From NCBI RefSeq assembly GCF_025399195.1, contig NW_026252183.1, forward strand, positions 1 to 44,463: a stretch of DNA of 44,463 bases. Reading direction: 5' to 3'. This DNA comes from Umbelopsis ramanniana AG (lineage: Eukaryota > Mucoromycota > Umbelopsidomycetes > Umbelopsidales > Umbelopsidaceae). Positions 11,563 through 23,493 of the stretch are shown here, one piece after another. Made by a program: the position numbers and the translations under genes. The stretch's first letter is position 1. Every line of letters begins with the position of its first letter. The notes beneath the pieces are model-generated. The model ran no database searches and had not been told where the DNA came from. It was given only the letters and a program-made list of their open reading frames with translations.

Positions 11563-12723
11563 TCACTGTTCAATAGGTCCGATTGGTTTTTCGGGCTCAA
11601 CCCAATCAAAAGTACCTTGGCGCTTTGTCCAAAAGACATTACTTGGCTTGGTGGCACTGAATAACTCTCCACCGACATTCAGATTACCACTGAGGAAAGT
11701 ATTTGGATAGCCAGGATCAAATTCATAGGCATTTTCGATTTCCTTCATTTCTTCTTGGGTCAAGTAAAGACTTAAAGCTTCAATATTGCCTTTGAGGTGC
11801 TCTAACGTCCTTCCGCCAACGATTGGAAAGACATATGGCGCTTTTTGTCTGACATATGCGAGTGCAACGCTGGTGAGGATTGTGCCATGTGCATTAGCGA
11901 CGTTTTCCAGGGCCTTGGACACAGCCTTTTCCCGCTCGGAATATTGTCTTCCTTTGCGACCCGGGTTGTTAATTTCGCGCTCTTTATAACCTTCTTTAGT
12001 ATGGAATCGTCCTGAACCCAAAGCTCCATACGGTAACAATCCCATGCCTTCAGCACGACACATTGGGATAATTTCTCGTTCCAAATCGCGAAGGCCAGCG
12101 TTCCATTGTCCCTGATAGACGGTGAATTGACGCAAACCACGTTCACGAGCATATTCATTGCATTTTACAACAATCCATGCTGGTGTATTGGAGATTCCCA
12201 AGTACAATACCTTGCCGGAAGCCACAAGATCGTTCAAGCCGTGCATCAGCTCTGGAATATTAACAGTGTAGTCCCACCAATGCAAGTAGAACAAGTCAAT
12301 ATAGGTTGTCTGAAGGTTTTTAAGGGATTCTTCAACCGAAATGCGCATAGACTTGAGACCGTTACCACCATAGTTTGCTTGAATCTTGTCCTTGAGATGT
12401 AATTTGTAGGCAGTACAGTACTTGGTGGCGATAACCATTTCATCTCGATTTTTGCGGGATGCCATCCAATCTCCAAGCCACTGTTCAGATTCCCCATCTT
12501 GATACATATTGGCTGTATCAATAAAGTTACCGCCTTGACTGGCGAAATGATCTAGTATTTCAAATGAAGTTTCCTTGTTGCATTCACCCAAGCCATCTTT
12601 ATATGCCTCACCAAAGTTCATGGCACCCAGGCATAATGGGGAGACTCTGACCGAAGCAGACGGAGCCAGCTGACGATAACGACATAGGAAGGATTTAGAC
12701 TGTTGATTATCTTGTAGAGACAT
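11563..12723 (-). CDS. Aldo-keto reductase, aryl-alcohol dehydrogenase (AAD) type
   Basis: A single exon of 386 residues starts MSLQDNQQSK and ends GPIEQ. It has the TIM-barrel AKR fold with the complete catalytic tetrad: Asp69 and Tyr74 in NFIDTANMY, Lys101 in IATKYC and His148 in LHWWD. The LGAMNFG segment near 33 and the cofactor region IVGGRTLEHLKGNIEAL fit NADPH-dependent AKR9/AAD enzymes, which reduce aryl and aliphatic aldehydes. The length of about 386 is typical of fungal AADs. TATAAAAG lies 55 nt upstream. The ATG at 12723 is preferred because the tetrad spacing fits and nothing conserved lies further upstream. The physiological substrate cannot be told from sequence. Confidence 0.93.
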   Translation of the reverse strand: MSLQDNQQSKSFLCRYRQLAPSASVRVSPLCLGAMNFGEAYKDGLGECNKETSFEILDHFASQGGNFIDTANMYQDGESEQWLGDWMASRKNRDEMVIATKYCTAYKLHLKDKIQANYGGNGLKSMRISVEESLKNLQTTYIDLFYLHWWDYTVNIPELMHGLNDLVASGKVLYLGISNTPAWIVVKCNEYARERGLRQFTVYQGQWNAGLRDLEREIIPMCRAEGMGLLPYGALGSGRFHTKEGYKEREINNPGRKGRQYSEREKAVSKALENVANAHGTILTSVALAYVRQKAPYVFPIVGGRTLEHLKGNIEALSLYLTQEEMKEIENAYEFDPGYPNTFLSGNLNVGGELFSATKPSNVFWTKRQGTFDWVEPEKPIGPIEQ

Positions 12724-13626
12724 GTTTTTCGTGATTGAGATAGTTCTGATTTGTTTTTTATCACCAGGTAAATGGTCCTTTTATAATTTAGACGAGTTGG
12801 TTTGTTTCCACTTATGGTCACCGGTAGTACTAAAGACACCGAATACCCTTATGTGCATATTCACCGATATTCATTGAACACATTACCCATTTCTATTGCG
12901 CAGTAACTAAATGCCAGCTTGCGTAATAACTTCTTGGGTACCTTGACAGTAATGAAATCAAAGATAAGCTTGCGTAAGTGATCGGACTCTTAATCGGATG
13001 AACGCCGGCTCAGTAACGCAACCAAGTACTTTTAAATATACTGCTATCTTCATCACATTACCAGGGAAACACCAAAAGTTTTCATTTTTGAATGCTGTCT
13101 TTCTTCCAGTCATTTTCTCTTTATATGTGAGCTATCCTTCAATGGAAAGGGTTAATAAGTTTCGATAACTAGTTGATGTGACCAGCATCAGAAATGTAAA
13201 TGGCTTGATTTTTCATATTGCAACTTGGATCAAAATCAAAGTATATGTTTATTGACATACAAACTCGATGTAGAAAAATTTTCAAAAGCTTACCAATCAT
13301 GCTGTATTGAGCTGCTGCGGCAGGTGCCTGGTGTTGGTTTACCAAAATTTTCAGCTTTCCCACAGAATTTCTACAAATCAATTGTATTTGCTTTGAAAGC
13401 ATTGATAAGCAAAGTCATTCATAGAAACTAAGACGTCCAGAAGCAAAATATGTAGATAATTATATGCATTCAAAGCTTTTTACATTTATTATCATGGGGG
13501 GATAAATGATTGAAATGGATGTATGATTATTCAAATTCGATAAGCATCGAAAAGGTTAGAAGCTTGCTAGTGATGGTTATGTAGTAGGTGGAGGTGTCTA
13601 TTGTGAAAATGCGTATGTGCAGTTGG
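12724..13626. other. Intergenic, no supported gene
   Basis: Contains the reductase promoter at its left and the 3' flank of the P-type ATPase at its right. Open frames such as 13169-13402 show no motif. Confidence 0.6.
12778..12785 (-). promoter_or_regulatory. TATA box of the aldo-keto reductase gene
   Basis: TATAAAAG on the minus strand, 55 nt upstream of the ATG at 12723. Confidence 0.6.
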
Positions 13627-16600
13627 TTACCAGGCCAGCTTGGCAATGATGCTGTTAGGGAAGGAGCGAACTAATAATTTGCGGATTTCATCCATCATAA
13701 GGATACCCAGAGCCAGAGGGAAAGGAAGGAACCAATGTTTGATGGGTACAGAACCAGTTAGTAAAGTATTTTGGATCCAAGGAACTTCAGTGACAATAAT
13801 GGCGACAATCAAAGAACAAGTCATTCCGACGAATAACCAAAGGTTTCTACGAGCAGGACGAATAGGATCCGCCTGAAGTATAGACAGCTTTCGATTGCGA
13901 ATGGATAGAATGTTGCCCCACTGTAAGATGACCAAGGTGACAAAGGTAACGCACTGACCACTGAAGCTGATAGTAGTAAACTGATCAGACGTCAAAGGGT
14001 TTCCTGTAGAATCCCATCCCCATGTTTGATTGTCTTCAGGGCCCCAAGGTCCACTACTGTATGTGCCAACCCAGTCGTACCAGGTAAGACCAGTATGCTC
14101 CTTCATAAATAGGAAGAACATGGAGAGTGAACAAATAGTTTGCATAGATCCCATGAATCTTGATAAAGCAAAAGCAAGTTAGATGAGCCCCTCGTACAGT
14201 TCTCCGAAAAATATAACAAGACTTACATATATGATTGAAGGTATATCTTGAAGTTGATCAGGTGATCACGCTTTGGGTTACGAGGTTTTTGGGACAACAA
14301 GTCAAATTCTTCGCGTTCCATAATCAGTGCTAAGCACGGGAATAAGTCCGTAAAGCAGCAAATAATAATCATTAGGAAAGAGCTTAGAGGAAGAGGTGTA
14401 CCAGCGAAAGCATTAACCAAGACTGGCCAGATTTCGGACCATGAACCAGCGGGAAGAAGATAGCCAATAACTTTTTGCAAGTTCTGGAACACAAGTCGAC
14501 CAAGACGAATAGCTTCGGTAATAGAGTCGAAGCCTCCAAGTAGAACCAAATCAGCAGCTTCAATGGCAACATCGCTACCACTAACGACTGCAACACCAAC
14601 ATCGGCGGCTTTCAAAGCAGGAGCATCGTTGACACCATCACCTGTAACGGCCACAACATTTTCACGCTTTTGAAGTTCCTTGACAATCCTGAGCTTTTGT
14701 TCTGGTGTAGTACGAGCAAAAACAATTTCTTCATATTTAGCCACGATATCCCATTCGATATCACCAAATTTAAGAAGATCACTTCCAGTCAAGAGTAGAC
14801 TGGTCACACCTTCGAACTTTTCATCGGCAGCATCCGACTTGGTTACATCAGTATACGTATCGGGATCCCTGGTAGTGGTGAAAATTCCAATTTGACGAGC
14901 GATAGCAGCGGCGGTTAGTCCAAAATCACCAGTAATCATGAAGAATCGAGAGCCTGATCGGCGACAGTCAGCAACAGTTTGAAGGATTTCGGGACGAGGT
15001 GGGTCCATAATACCGACAAGGCCGATAACAGTCAGATCTTGTACAGCGTTGCGCACTATTTCGTCTTGAAGTTCATTTGATCCCAATGCACTTGATGGCA
15101 AATAAAAGCGACTGCAAAGCAGGAGGACACGTTGTCCTTTACCAGCCCAAGATTCTTGAGTAGCATTCAAGCGAGAAATGACTTCAGCAGTCAAAGATTT
15201 AACAGTGTTGGTAGCCGAGGAGAGAACAGAAGTACACTTTGGTAAAAGAATATCAGGAGCACCTTTGACGAAAACCAAAGACTGCTTGCCACTTCCACCG
15301 TAAACTTTTTCCATGGCTTTGGAGTCTTCAGCAGCTTGATACATGGTCAGCATCCACTTATTCTTGGAGTTGAAGGGGATTTCAAAAGTACGGACGAATT
15401 CTTTGGCTACTTGTTCAGTGTTGCCGAGTTCAGCAGATAATCGAAGAATTGCAGCATCAGTTGCATCGCCATTGACAAGTCGATCAGAGATAGGTAAGTT
15501 CAAAGTAGAAGCATCGAAGGTGGAGTTATTGCAGAATAGCGAAGCAAGGTGAAGCTTTTTGTAGGCAGCGGCGGTAGGAGATGCTTTATCCTGTACCATT
15601 CTGTCTCTGCATTCCTCAGGAGTGCATTCAGAGTCTTCGAAGCCAATAGAGGTTACGAACATTTTGTTTTGTGTGAGGGTTCCAGTCTTATCAGAGCAAA
15701 TGACAGTAACGCAGCCAAGAGTTTCGACCGTGGTAAGAGCTTTAGGGAGAATGTTGTTTTGTTTCATACGGCGTGCAATCATCATCATGGTCATAGCAAC
15801 GCCAACGGGCATACCCTCTGGAATGAAGGCAACAACGCATCCCATCAAGTTCATCAACAATGCAACAACGTTTTGGAAGTCTGGATGTTTTGGACGGAGG
15901 AAACTATTGGAAAACCATGTTAGCTTTTGCTTTCTTACAAATCTTATGACTCACAGGATACTTACGCAAGCCATTCAATAAGAAGAATTGATACAAGAAC
16001 GCAGGTCAAGCAAACGATAATTCTAACGAATCGAGAAATCTCTTGCTGGATCAAAGTAACTTTTTCCTTTGCAGCAGTGGTCAGTTTGTTGATTCTTCCC
16101 ATGACTGTATTGTTACCTAGCAATCACGCACATGTTAGAGTATGATTCGATGATGGATAGACAAGTTGATATATTGATCATTACCAGTTAGGACAACGAC
16201 ACCTAGACCGCTTCCATTAACTACATGGGTTCCCATCAAAGCGATGTTTTTGGATTCCAAGAAGTTTTCGTCTGTCATGGAAATGGTACCTTCAACTGGT
16301 TCACTCTCGCCAGAAAGGACGGCACGGTCGAATTTAAGATCGCTAGAAACTTGAATAAGTCGGAGATCGGCAGGAACCTTGTTACCCAACTTGATCTGGA
16401 CAACGTCTCCAATAACGAGGTTGCTTGCTGTCATTTTAGTGGGGACTCCACTGCGAATAACTAGACATTCTGACGGAAGTAAGTTGAGAATGGAGTTCAT
16501 AACGCGAGAAGTTGACCAGTCTTGGAAAGCGGAAAAGGAAGCTTGAAGAAAGATGACAATGATCTAAAGTGACCATTATTTTCCGGTTAGGTAAAAGAGA

Positions 16601-17134
16601 AAAATGCTCGCTGATTTAAATGACGTTACTTACAACAAGAATAGCGAGAGCAAGATTGACAACACTTGGGCTTCCGCCAGGACTGACTGGAGGAGTACTC
16701 AGAGGCATCCAGCAAAGGAAGAAGGTGATGACTCCAATCCAAAGAACAGAACAGAAACCACCAAAAACATAACCCAGAACTTTCTTGACATAGTTTGGTT
16801 TGCGCTGAACCAGCACATTAGGACCATTTCGCTTCAATCTGTTTTCAGCTGCCGAAGTGTCCAAGCCAACAGTATCAGAGGTATTGAAGCGTTGGACGAC
16901 TTCTTCCGTAGTCAATTTATGAAACTCCATGGAAGCAAAGTATTCTGAATCGTCCAATTCCTTTTCTTTGTTCTTGCTCTTGTCGTTAGGGACATGGATG
17001 GAATCAGTGACATGAATAGATAGAGTGCGAAATTCGACAGGTATATTGTGATGAGTTCCTTCGGTGACTCCAGAACGACGACGAACGTCCTCACCAAATG
17101 TCAGTTGAGTGCGCTTTTCTTTATCAGTATTCAT
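13627..17134 (-). CDS. Type IIC (Na+/K+-ATPase alpha-like) P-type cation ATPase
   Basis: Five exons, 17134-16634, 16563-16185, 16116-15966, 15903-14227 and 14158-13627 (introns 62-70 nt), give 1079 residues. Order: cytosolic N-terminus; M1 (GGFCSVLWIGVITFFLCW); A domain with SGES (251-254, TGES in most pumps); M4 with FIPEG (Glu373); phosphorylation site DKTGTLT (Asp415); P-domain TGDGVNDAPALK; M5-M10. The C-terminal part (VILQWGNIL, FPLALGILMMDEIRKLLVR) matches animal Na,K-ATPase closely. An ungapped alignment of M5-M6 to animal Na,K-ATPase shows Glu779 and Asp808 kept (Glu834, Asp863) but Ser775, Asn776 and Asp804 replaced by Gly830, Ser831 and Cys859, so ion choice may differ. No beta subunit is seen in the window. 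TATAAAAG lies at 17228-17235. Confidence 0.92.
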
Positions 17135-18383
17135 GTTTTATATATGTGCTGACAATGTCAAGCCAGGTGGTGAAGAGAGGAATACCGGAGAGATCGACTG
17201 ATAAATTGAAGCTGGGCAAAATTCTGGCTTTTATATCATTCGATGTATGTTCGTTTATGTTGAATTAGGAAAGCTTATTTCAAAATGCCTCATTTTACAC
17301 ATACATTATTTTGTCAGCGGCACTCCAATTGAACATCTTTTTTTTTACATGCGGCAACAAGAAGAAGCTCGAGACATTGGCAACTGATAGCCCATCATAT
17401 TGCTTACAATATCTATGAAGCATGTAGTCTACTCAACTAAATTTCTGGGTAAAATTAACAGTTGAACTCAATAGAGGGAAATAGTTTACAGCATATTTCG
17501 TAAGAAGTAATTGTATCGGGTCAATGTGGTGAAGACCAAAGTCAATCATTGTAAAAAATGTTACACGTGGGGAATGCGCTTAGCAAATATCGCGCAAAAT
17601 TGGTTGGATCTCGTTAACGCTGGCTGCTTTTTAACCTCAACAGCAAATTTAGCGCAAGCATTGTCTGAGGTTGAAGCGATACCACCTCGCCACATAGCTC
17701 GTATGTGAAATGGGTAAACGAGCGCTATGGACGAAAAAAATACACTCGCTCGAAGGCTCAATACTCTCATAGAACGATGTTACCGGAAAAACTATAGCTG
17801 CCAGGTGATAAAACGGATTATCCTGTACTTCAGGTGCCATGACGACGCATAATTCACGCTTTATTAAGCACTCCGGCTTAACAGAGATCTACTGGCTATG
17901 AGATACCTTCTGGAATGACATGACGTTCCCATATATATTAAGTGCTACCAGTTGTACGCTGAATTTGACTGTACTTGATACACTATTGGTGAGTGATAAG
18001 ATATAGATCCTAAGCTCTCATTAAGGGTAAAATGAGTCTTGTGTGTTGAATTTCCTCAAGCTGATAGGAAGAAATCTCCACATGGTGAAAGTGTGAAGAT
18101 AAGGACAGCAACTTCGATTGTGGCAGTAAGGCTGAGTTATTTTTGCCAATGCTGTGTACGTTCTTTTGATCCAAATTCACTCAGTGGAGTTTGAACCGTC
18201 AATCTCTAAATGCCTCACATTTCGCCTTCCTTCGCCAAATCAATTATTTTATGTGTGTGAATATCATTGAACAACGGAACAAAACACAGTGAAGCGTTCG
18301 ATTCAGTACCACGTCCTAAAAGTCGAGCCATTGCTCTTTCTTTCAATCAGCAACCCGTTTTATTACAACAAAATTAAATACAA
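17135..18383. other. Intergenic, no supported gene
   Basis: ATPase promoter on the left, amidase 3' flank on the right. Short overlapping frames on both strands around 17511-17840 show no family signature. Confidence 0.6.
17228..17235 (-). promoter_or_regulatory. TATA box of the P-type ATPase gene
   Basis: TATAAAAG on the minus strand, about 95 nt upstream of the ATG at 17134. Confidence 0.5.
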
Positions 18384-20012
18384 TTACGCTTTTTGCAAAG
18401 CATCGGTGATCACGCCGGCAAGCTTCAACGCTTTCTCGTCCTCGTATCTTCTAGTGATAATCTGAAGACCAACACATCCTCCATCACAGGCAACAGGATC
18501 AAAGTCGTCCCAAAGTCGCTTTTCAACTGGTGAGATATACTCCAAATCTGGCTTACCATCAATAGAAGCATCGGCTCTGAGTACTGGGAAAGCTACAGCA
18601 GGGTAATCCACAATATTCCAGTAGTTGGTATAACCAACATAGTTGGCCTTGCGGTGAGGGTATGCTGGTACGGCGGTCACAGGAGCAATGATACCATCTA
18701 TGACTTGTCCAGAGGATGACACCTTAGAGCTGTTGTTCCATTGTGCCAAAATGGCCTTTTCGATACCGACTCTCTGTCTTTGAGCGGCCCAGATAACGCT
18801 GCCTGGAATTTCTTTGAGCAGGTGACTTCCCATTGCCTGATGTTCTAGCAAAGGTTCATCTTCCAAAGCTGCCCTGATGCCAGCACCACCGTCTGAGGTG
18901 AAGAAAGCAAGCATCAAATTGTCGAGTTTATCGTGGTCAATAGGTTCCCACTCTATCACTTCGTGGCCTTGGGCCTTGACGGCTTCCACAGCCTTTTCAA
19001 CAGCTCGTGTCACCGCAGGTGTAGGTCGGCAATATTTGTCAGATCGAAGGACAGCAAACACCAGTCTCTTGGGTAAAACGGGCTCTCTCCATGGAATGGG
19101 TACACAGTTTTCGTCCAATAGTTCAGGATGGCTGTTGTAAAGGACCTTGGCTAATAATTCTACGGATTCAAGCGATCTTGCCATGGGTCCAGCAATAGAC
19201 TTGACGTGGAATTGTCCTCCCAATCCTGCAAGAGTTCCAGCTGTTGGTATACGACCAGAGGTTCCTTTAAGTCCAAAAAGACCATTGTAGTTAGATGGGA
19301 TACGAATACTTCCACCAATGTCGGATCCAAAACCAACAGGAGAGCCCCCAAAAGCAGAGAGCGCGCCTTCACCTCCTGAGCTACCTCCGACACCGTGGCT
19401 TCTGTTCTTTGGATTGGTTGTTACACCATAGACTCTCGATTCAGTCTCGCAAGACATCATCGCCAAGGGGACGGTAGTTTTGCAGTAGACAACAGCGCCC
19501 ATATCAATGATGAGCTGAGCAATGACAGAATTCTCTTCGTAAACCTTTTCCGTCCAGCTTGTGAAGCCGACACCAGATGTGGTGCCTTTGAAAAGATGGT
19601 TGTCTTTGATGGAAACTGGAAGACCGTGCAAAGGACCCTTCAATTTGCCTTCTCTTTCGTAGTAGTCGTCGAGTTCCTGGGCTTCGGCAATAGCTTGTTC
19701 GAATCGCATTTCGGACAAACAATTGAGGAGTTGTTGGGCATAGGCAGCGCGCTTGCTGTAAGCCTTTGTCACTTGAACGGCTGACCATTTCTTCTCTTCG
19801 ATGTTTTTCAAAAGGACAGGTGCAGACACTTCTGTGATTTCCAGTTCTTCTTCTGAGAATAATCCAGATTCTCTTGGGAAGTTGGAGACATCCAATACAG
19901 AGTCATCAGGCATTTTGTCCTTGGGGATGCGGTATTCATCTGGTAGTTGCTTTTCACGGCGTTCTTGCGCAGCATTGGCTCTTTGTTGCCATACGGGTAT
20001 CTCGACAGTCAT
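18384..20012 (-). CDS. Amidase-signature hydrolase, acetamidase (AmdS)/FAAH-like
   Basis: A single exon of 542 residues. The amidase-signature Ser-cisSer-Lys triad is complete: Lys136 in VSIKDN, Ser211 in GVGGSSGGEGA and Ser235 in GSDIGGSIRIPS. The 75- and 24-residue spacings equal those of fatty acid amide hydrolase. Overall length and the N-terminal pattern (DEYRIP, SGLFSEEELEITE, GPLHGLPVSIKD) closely follow Aspergillus acetamidase AmdS. It hydrolyses carboxylic amides to acid and ammonia; small amides such as acetamide are the likeliest substrates by family, but fatty-acid amides cannot be excluded. There is no signal peptide, so the enzyme is probably cytosolic. The ATG at 20012 gives the expected family N-terminus. 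Confidence 0.94.
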   Translation of the reverse strand: MTVEIPVWQQRANAAQERREKQLPDEYRIPKDKMPDDSVLDVSNFPRESGLFSEEELEITEVSAPVLLKNIEEKKWSAVQVTKAYSKRAAYAQQLLNCLSEMRFEQAIAEAQELDDYYEREGKLKGPLHGLPVSIKDNHLFKGTTSGVGFTSWTEKVYEENSVIAQLIIDMGAVVYCKTTVPLAMMSCETESRVYGVTTNPKNRSHGVGGSSGGEGALSAFGGSPVGFGSDIGGSIRIPSNYNGLFGLKGTSGRIPTAGTLAGLGGQFHVKSIAGPMARSLESVELLAKVLYNSHPELLDENCVPIPWREPVLPKRLVFAVLRSDKYCRPTPAVTRAVEKAVEAVKAQGHEVIEWEPIDHDKLDNLMLAFFTSDGGAGIRAALEDEPLLEHQAMGSHLLKEIPGSVIWAAQRQRVGIEKAILAQWNNSSKVSSSGQVIDGIIAPVTAVPAYPHRKANYVGYTNYWNIVDYPAVAFPVLRADASIDGKPDLEYISPVEKRLWDDFDPVACDGGCVGLQIITRRYEDEKALKLAGVITDALQKA

Positions 20013-20799
20013 TTCTGGGTATGTAGAAGAGAGAGGAGATAATGTGGAACAGCTGTTTTAAATGTGAGGAACGAATAAAAAATAGGTTATGACTAACTGA
20101 GAATACGTATCTAAGGTTTTGGAACTTTAATACCGTGTGCCTGGGAACAAAAAATATTGGATGCTGACAGAATGAGCGTGAAAGATCTAGCAATGCTTGA
20201 CGATGCGCATCCAAATAGTGCTCCACGCTAAATCCTAGTTCTATTTTGAATACAGAGGATTTTATGCATGTCTTCGGTCATGTTCCTGGCATGTAATTTG
20301 GAAAAGGACAGTTGCGTGCTTTTGGCGCATAGTTGGTAATTATTCATTTAAACTCCAGCGTGTTATCATGTAACGAGCACGGCCTAGACGGTACATTTAA
20401 GCCCTACGTCGGCTTGCTGCCGTTTCTTGTTGAGTTTTTAAGCTTGACCTCTTTTCAAAAGAACCTTTTGTGATGAACCAATGTTTATATGAGGCTCTCT
20501 CAGTGATCTTTGGCTTTATGTGCGGGCACCAATCAAAAGGTGACGTTTGAAATATCCACTGATTGCCCCCCAATACAAACGATAAAAGCAATAATAGTCT
20601 CTGTAGGCCATTCGAAAGCTGTTTTTTCTTTCAACAAAAAAAGCGCACTACAAAGTGCAATAAATATATTGAAACCGCTACTTGTTCTTTTTTTTGGACA
20701 CTCAATACTAACTAAGTATCTGTATTATGATGTTTGCTGTACCTGACAGACTGAAAAATCTCATACATGAAACCATTGTGGTCCAATAGCAGTTAAAAT
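20013..20799. other. Intergenic, no supported gene
   Basis: Amidase promoter on the left, 3' flank of the 3D-domain gene on the right. Small frames (for example 20397-20591) show no domain. Confidence 0.6.
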
Positions 20800-22021
20800 T
20801 TAAGGGAATCCGCATGTAATAGAGGACGTTGATGTTTGTTGACACACCGTTCCAGTGCCGCATTGGAAGCTGACCCAAGTGTTGTTGACGCACTCCTTGT
20901 AACCGCTGGATCCGCTAGCTGTACACAAGCTTTGACCGTTGTTAGCCGAAGTGCAGGCGGTAGATGTAGAGGTTGGCGACTACAAATATCGATCATATAA
21001 TGTTATTACTTTGATGAATCAATTGTAATCACCTCGCAATACTTACCTGCGATGTTGTGGTGGTGGTAGAAGATGCCTTTGTGGTTGTCTTTGTGGCTGA
21101 TGTGGTAGACGCCTTGGTTGTTGTCTTGGAAGAACTGGTGGTGGTGGTCTTGGAAGAAGTGGTGGTGGTTGTAGTAGTTTGGGTACTGCTGCTGGAAGAC
21201 TTTGATGTGCTGGTGGTGGTAGTAGAAGTAGGTGTAGATCCTGAGGGAGGATTGGCAAGATCACCCACGATCGTGATGTTGCGATACTGTACACCCCAGT
21301 TTCCAGCTTGTTCATCAGGAAGCCAGATATCAACAGCATTATCCTGAATCCATGTTCCAATATCAGTAGCAAGACAGTATCCGTAATCTGGAACGTAGAA
21401 ATAGGTTCCCCAAGGGATAACACGGGGATCCACAGCGCATCCACCGAGTTGAGCGTTGTATCCGGTTGCGGTGGGACCAAGGTTGTTGTAAGATGTGACT
21501 CTAACTTGGAAAGTCTTTCCGACAGGAGCGCTATAAGTTCCTAGCTGACCGTTGCTCTGAATTTGATAGGGTAAAGACATGACGCCCATCGAAGTATCAT
21601 TACTGTTGCTATCTTGCATGGCAACAATGGTGTAAAACCCTCCATCACAAGGGGCACTATCGACAGCTGAAAGAGAAGGCTGGCCCCAGTCGCTCACCCA
21701 AGCAACAGCATTGGCATCTCTCCAGATACGATAAGCGGCTGCGCCAGTTTCACGGCCTAGTGTGATGTTGACGGATCCACCAGAGTAGGTTCCAGCAATA
21801 TTAGGTGGGACTGGAAGGCGAGCAGCTCCAAGAGTATTCTTTGCAATGCTTAAGACTGGGGACTGTTGGTAAGGAGCGATAAACGAAGTGACTGGGCGAT
21901 CAGGAACAGTAATGTCTCCTCCCCAAAATGCACAAGCAGGAAGACCAGATTGTCGCTTGGCCAGAGGATAGGACATTGCCACCGAGGCAAAAGCAGCGTA
22001 GATAGCCAGAGAAAGACGCAT
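20800..22021 (-). CDS. Secreted 3D-domain protein with Thr-rich linker and CBM19-like tail
   Basis: Exons 22021-21047 and 20979-20800 (67-nt intron) give 384 residues. There is a signal peptide (MRLSLAIYAAFASVAMS) with a Kex2-like site after AKR (23). Residues about 25-195 form a domain I do not recognise. Residues 195-253 are a 3D domain with its three Asp at 198 (VDPRVIPWGT), 220 (CLATDIG) and 231 (VDIWL), the double-psi barrel found in bacterial YuiC and MltA-type peptidoglycan enzymes. A Ser/Thr linker (about 262-330) is probably O-glycosylated. The spliced tail 334-384 has six Cys (334, 344, 355, 365, 371, 381) with CVNNTWVSFQCGTGTVC, a CBM19/chitin-binding-like pattern. TATAAAAG lies 61 nt upstream. 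Without the intron the protein would lose the binding module. Confidence 0.87.
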
Positions 22022-22081
22022 GTTAAAGGAAAGGAAGTGGGATGCGTTGATGATGTATTGGCATCGACATTTTCCTATAAC

Positions 22082-22089
22082 CTTTTATA
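22082..22089 (-). promoter_or_regulatory. TATA box of the 3D/CBM19-like gene
   Basis: TATAAAAG on the minus strand, about 61 nt upstream of the ATG at 22021. Confidence 0.6.
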
Positions 22090-23493
22090 AGAATCATCCT
22101 CTCACAAAAAGAAATATAATAGCACACTTTAAAAAACCCATGCTGCCCTGTACCTTCCAAGTCCAAACCTGATTGTGATCGTCGGAGGATTTTAATGAAC
22201 TGTTTATGAGTATTACAGAAGATGAATATTAAAGGGTCTAGTGTTACGATATCACAACCATACGTACTTGGGATGGAAATTATGGCCACGAAGGGTGCTC
22301 TTTACTGTGGCGAAACAAGCCTGCCCTCCTATTCTGGGTAGAAAGAATGCAAATGTGGTGGTATCGTCCATGCAGCGACCCTGACTAACTTCCTTAAACT
22401 CTCGGTTACACCATTGTAATTACCTGCGCGTAATCCAGTTATTACTATTAAAATGATGTGGATTGCATTTTCCACTGAATTACAAGAGTTACACACCTGT
22501 ATTCCAAAATGTGCTACAAAGCAAGTTCGATTTCTTTTGGAATTTTCTTTGCTCAAGGACCCTCTTAAGTGCTAGTGGTTGTGTACCTGGTGTTAAACAT
22601 TCTACCGAACTCAGTCAAGTACGACTTTTGCATAGATCATAGGATGACTTCTCTGACCATAGTAAATAAGTGGATTGATGAAAAATTGCCCAACCTTGAT
22701 AGATATATAACTACCATTATACTCATCGTTCTTCTAGGTCGTATTGAGACGCCTGCTTCATATTCATGAAGTGTTGCTATTGAGTAGACGTGAGAACTTT
22801 TAGAGATTTCCAAAGGCTTGTGGCTCTGCATGCAGTGCATGTAATAGAAGATTGCATATAGTGAATTGAAAGAAAAAGATGGTAGAAAAAAAAATAGTAA
22901 TTCACAGCGGTATAAGAAATCAATTGATAAATTATGTATATTCTGTCCTGAATTCAATGCTCTGCTCTTAGTTTTTTGTCGATATCAGTGCATACTGATG
23001 ACACACGTGCTTGCTACTGCTTTCAGTAAATGTAATTGCCAGGGTCTAGCGAAGACCCTACTTGTGATCAGGGTTCACTACCACACACCATCATTGATAA
23101 CTTTCTTTTACATATCCAGTTTTTTACATCTCATCACAGCAAATTTTTATAAATGCAACTGATGTCGACTTGAGTCTAGTCGTCGATCGTATTAACCTCT
23201 GGTAAAAGCATACATATGACGCCATATTATGTGCCTTCGAGTTCAAGTACCTGGTCAATTCATACAGTATACTATACGTGGTACTTGTTTCACTGTTGTA
23301 CAGCGTGCAACTTACCAAGTTGCTCAGGGTTCGTTTCCTTGGTGTCTTACAACAAGCTTCTGACTCTAACCAGCAATGGTCGTTTTCCTAACATCTTATG
23401 GCAGGGATGTGGATTGATAAAAGGATAAAGTGAATGTTCAAAGTAGACCGGTCTTCATACTGTCCATTGTACATTGACTGTATGTGACGATTT

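Noticed and set aside
21043-21480. Pro/Leu/Arg-rich and Val-rich frames over the Thr-rich linker of the 3D-domain gene
   Set aside because: Shadows of the ACC/ACT repeat in other frames.
23041-23059. Hairpin AGGGTC/GACCCT
   Set aside because: A six-base stem with a seven-base loop is common by chance; no U-tract or RNA family features.
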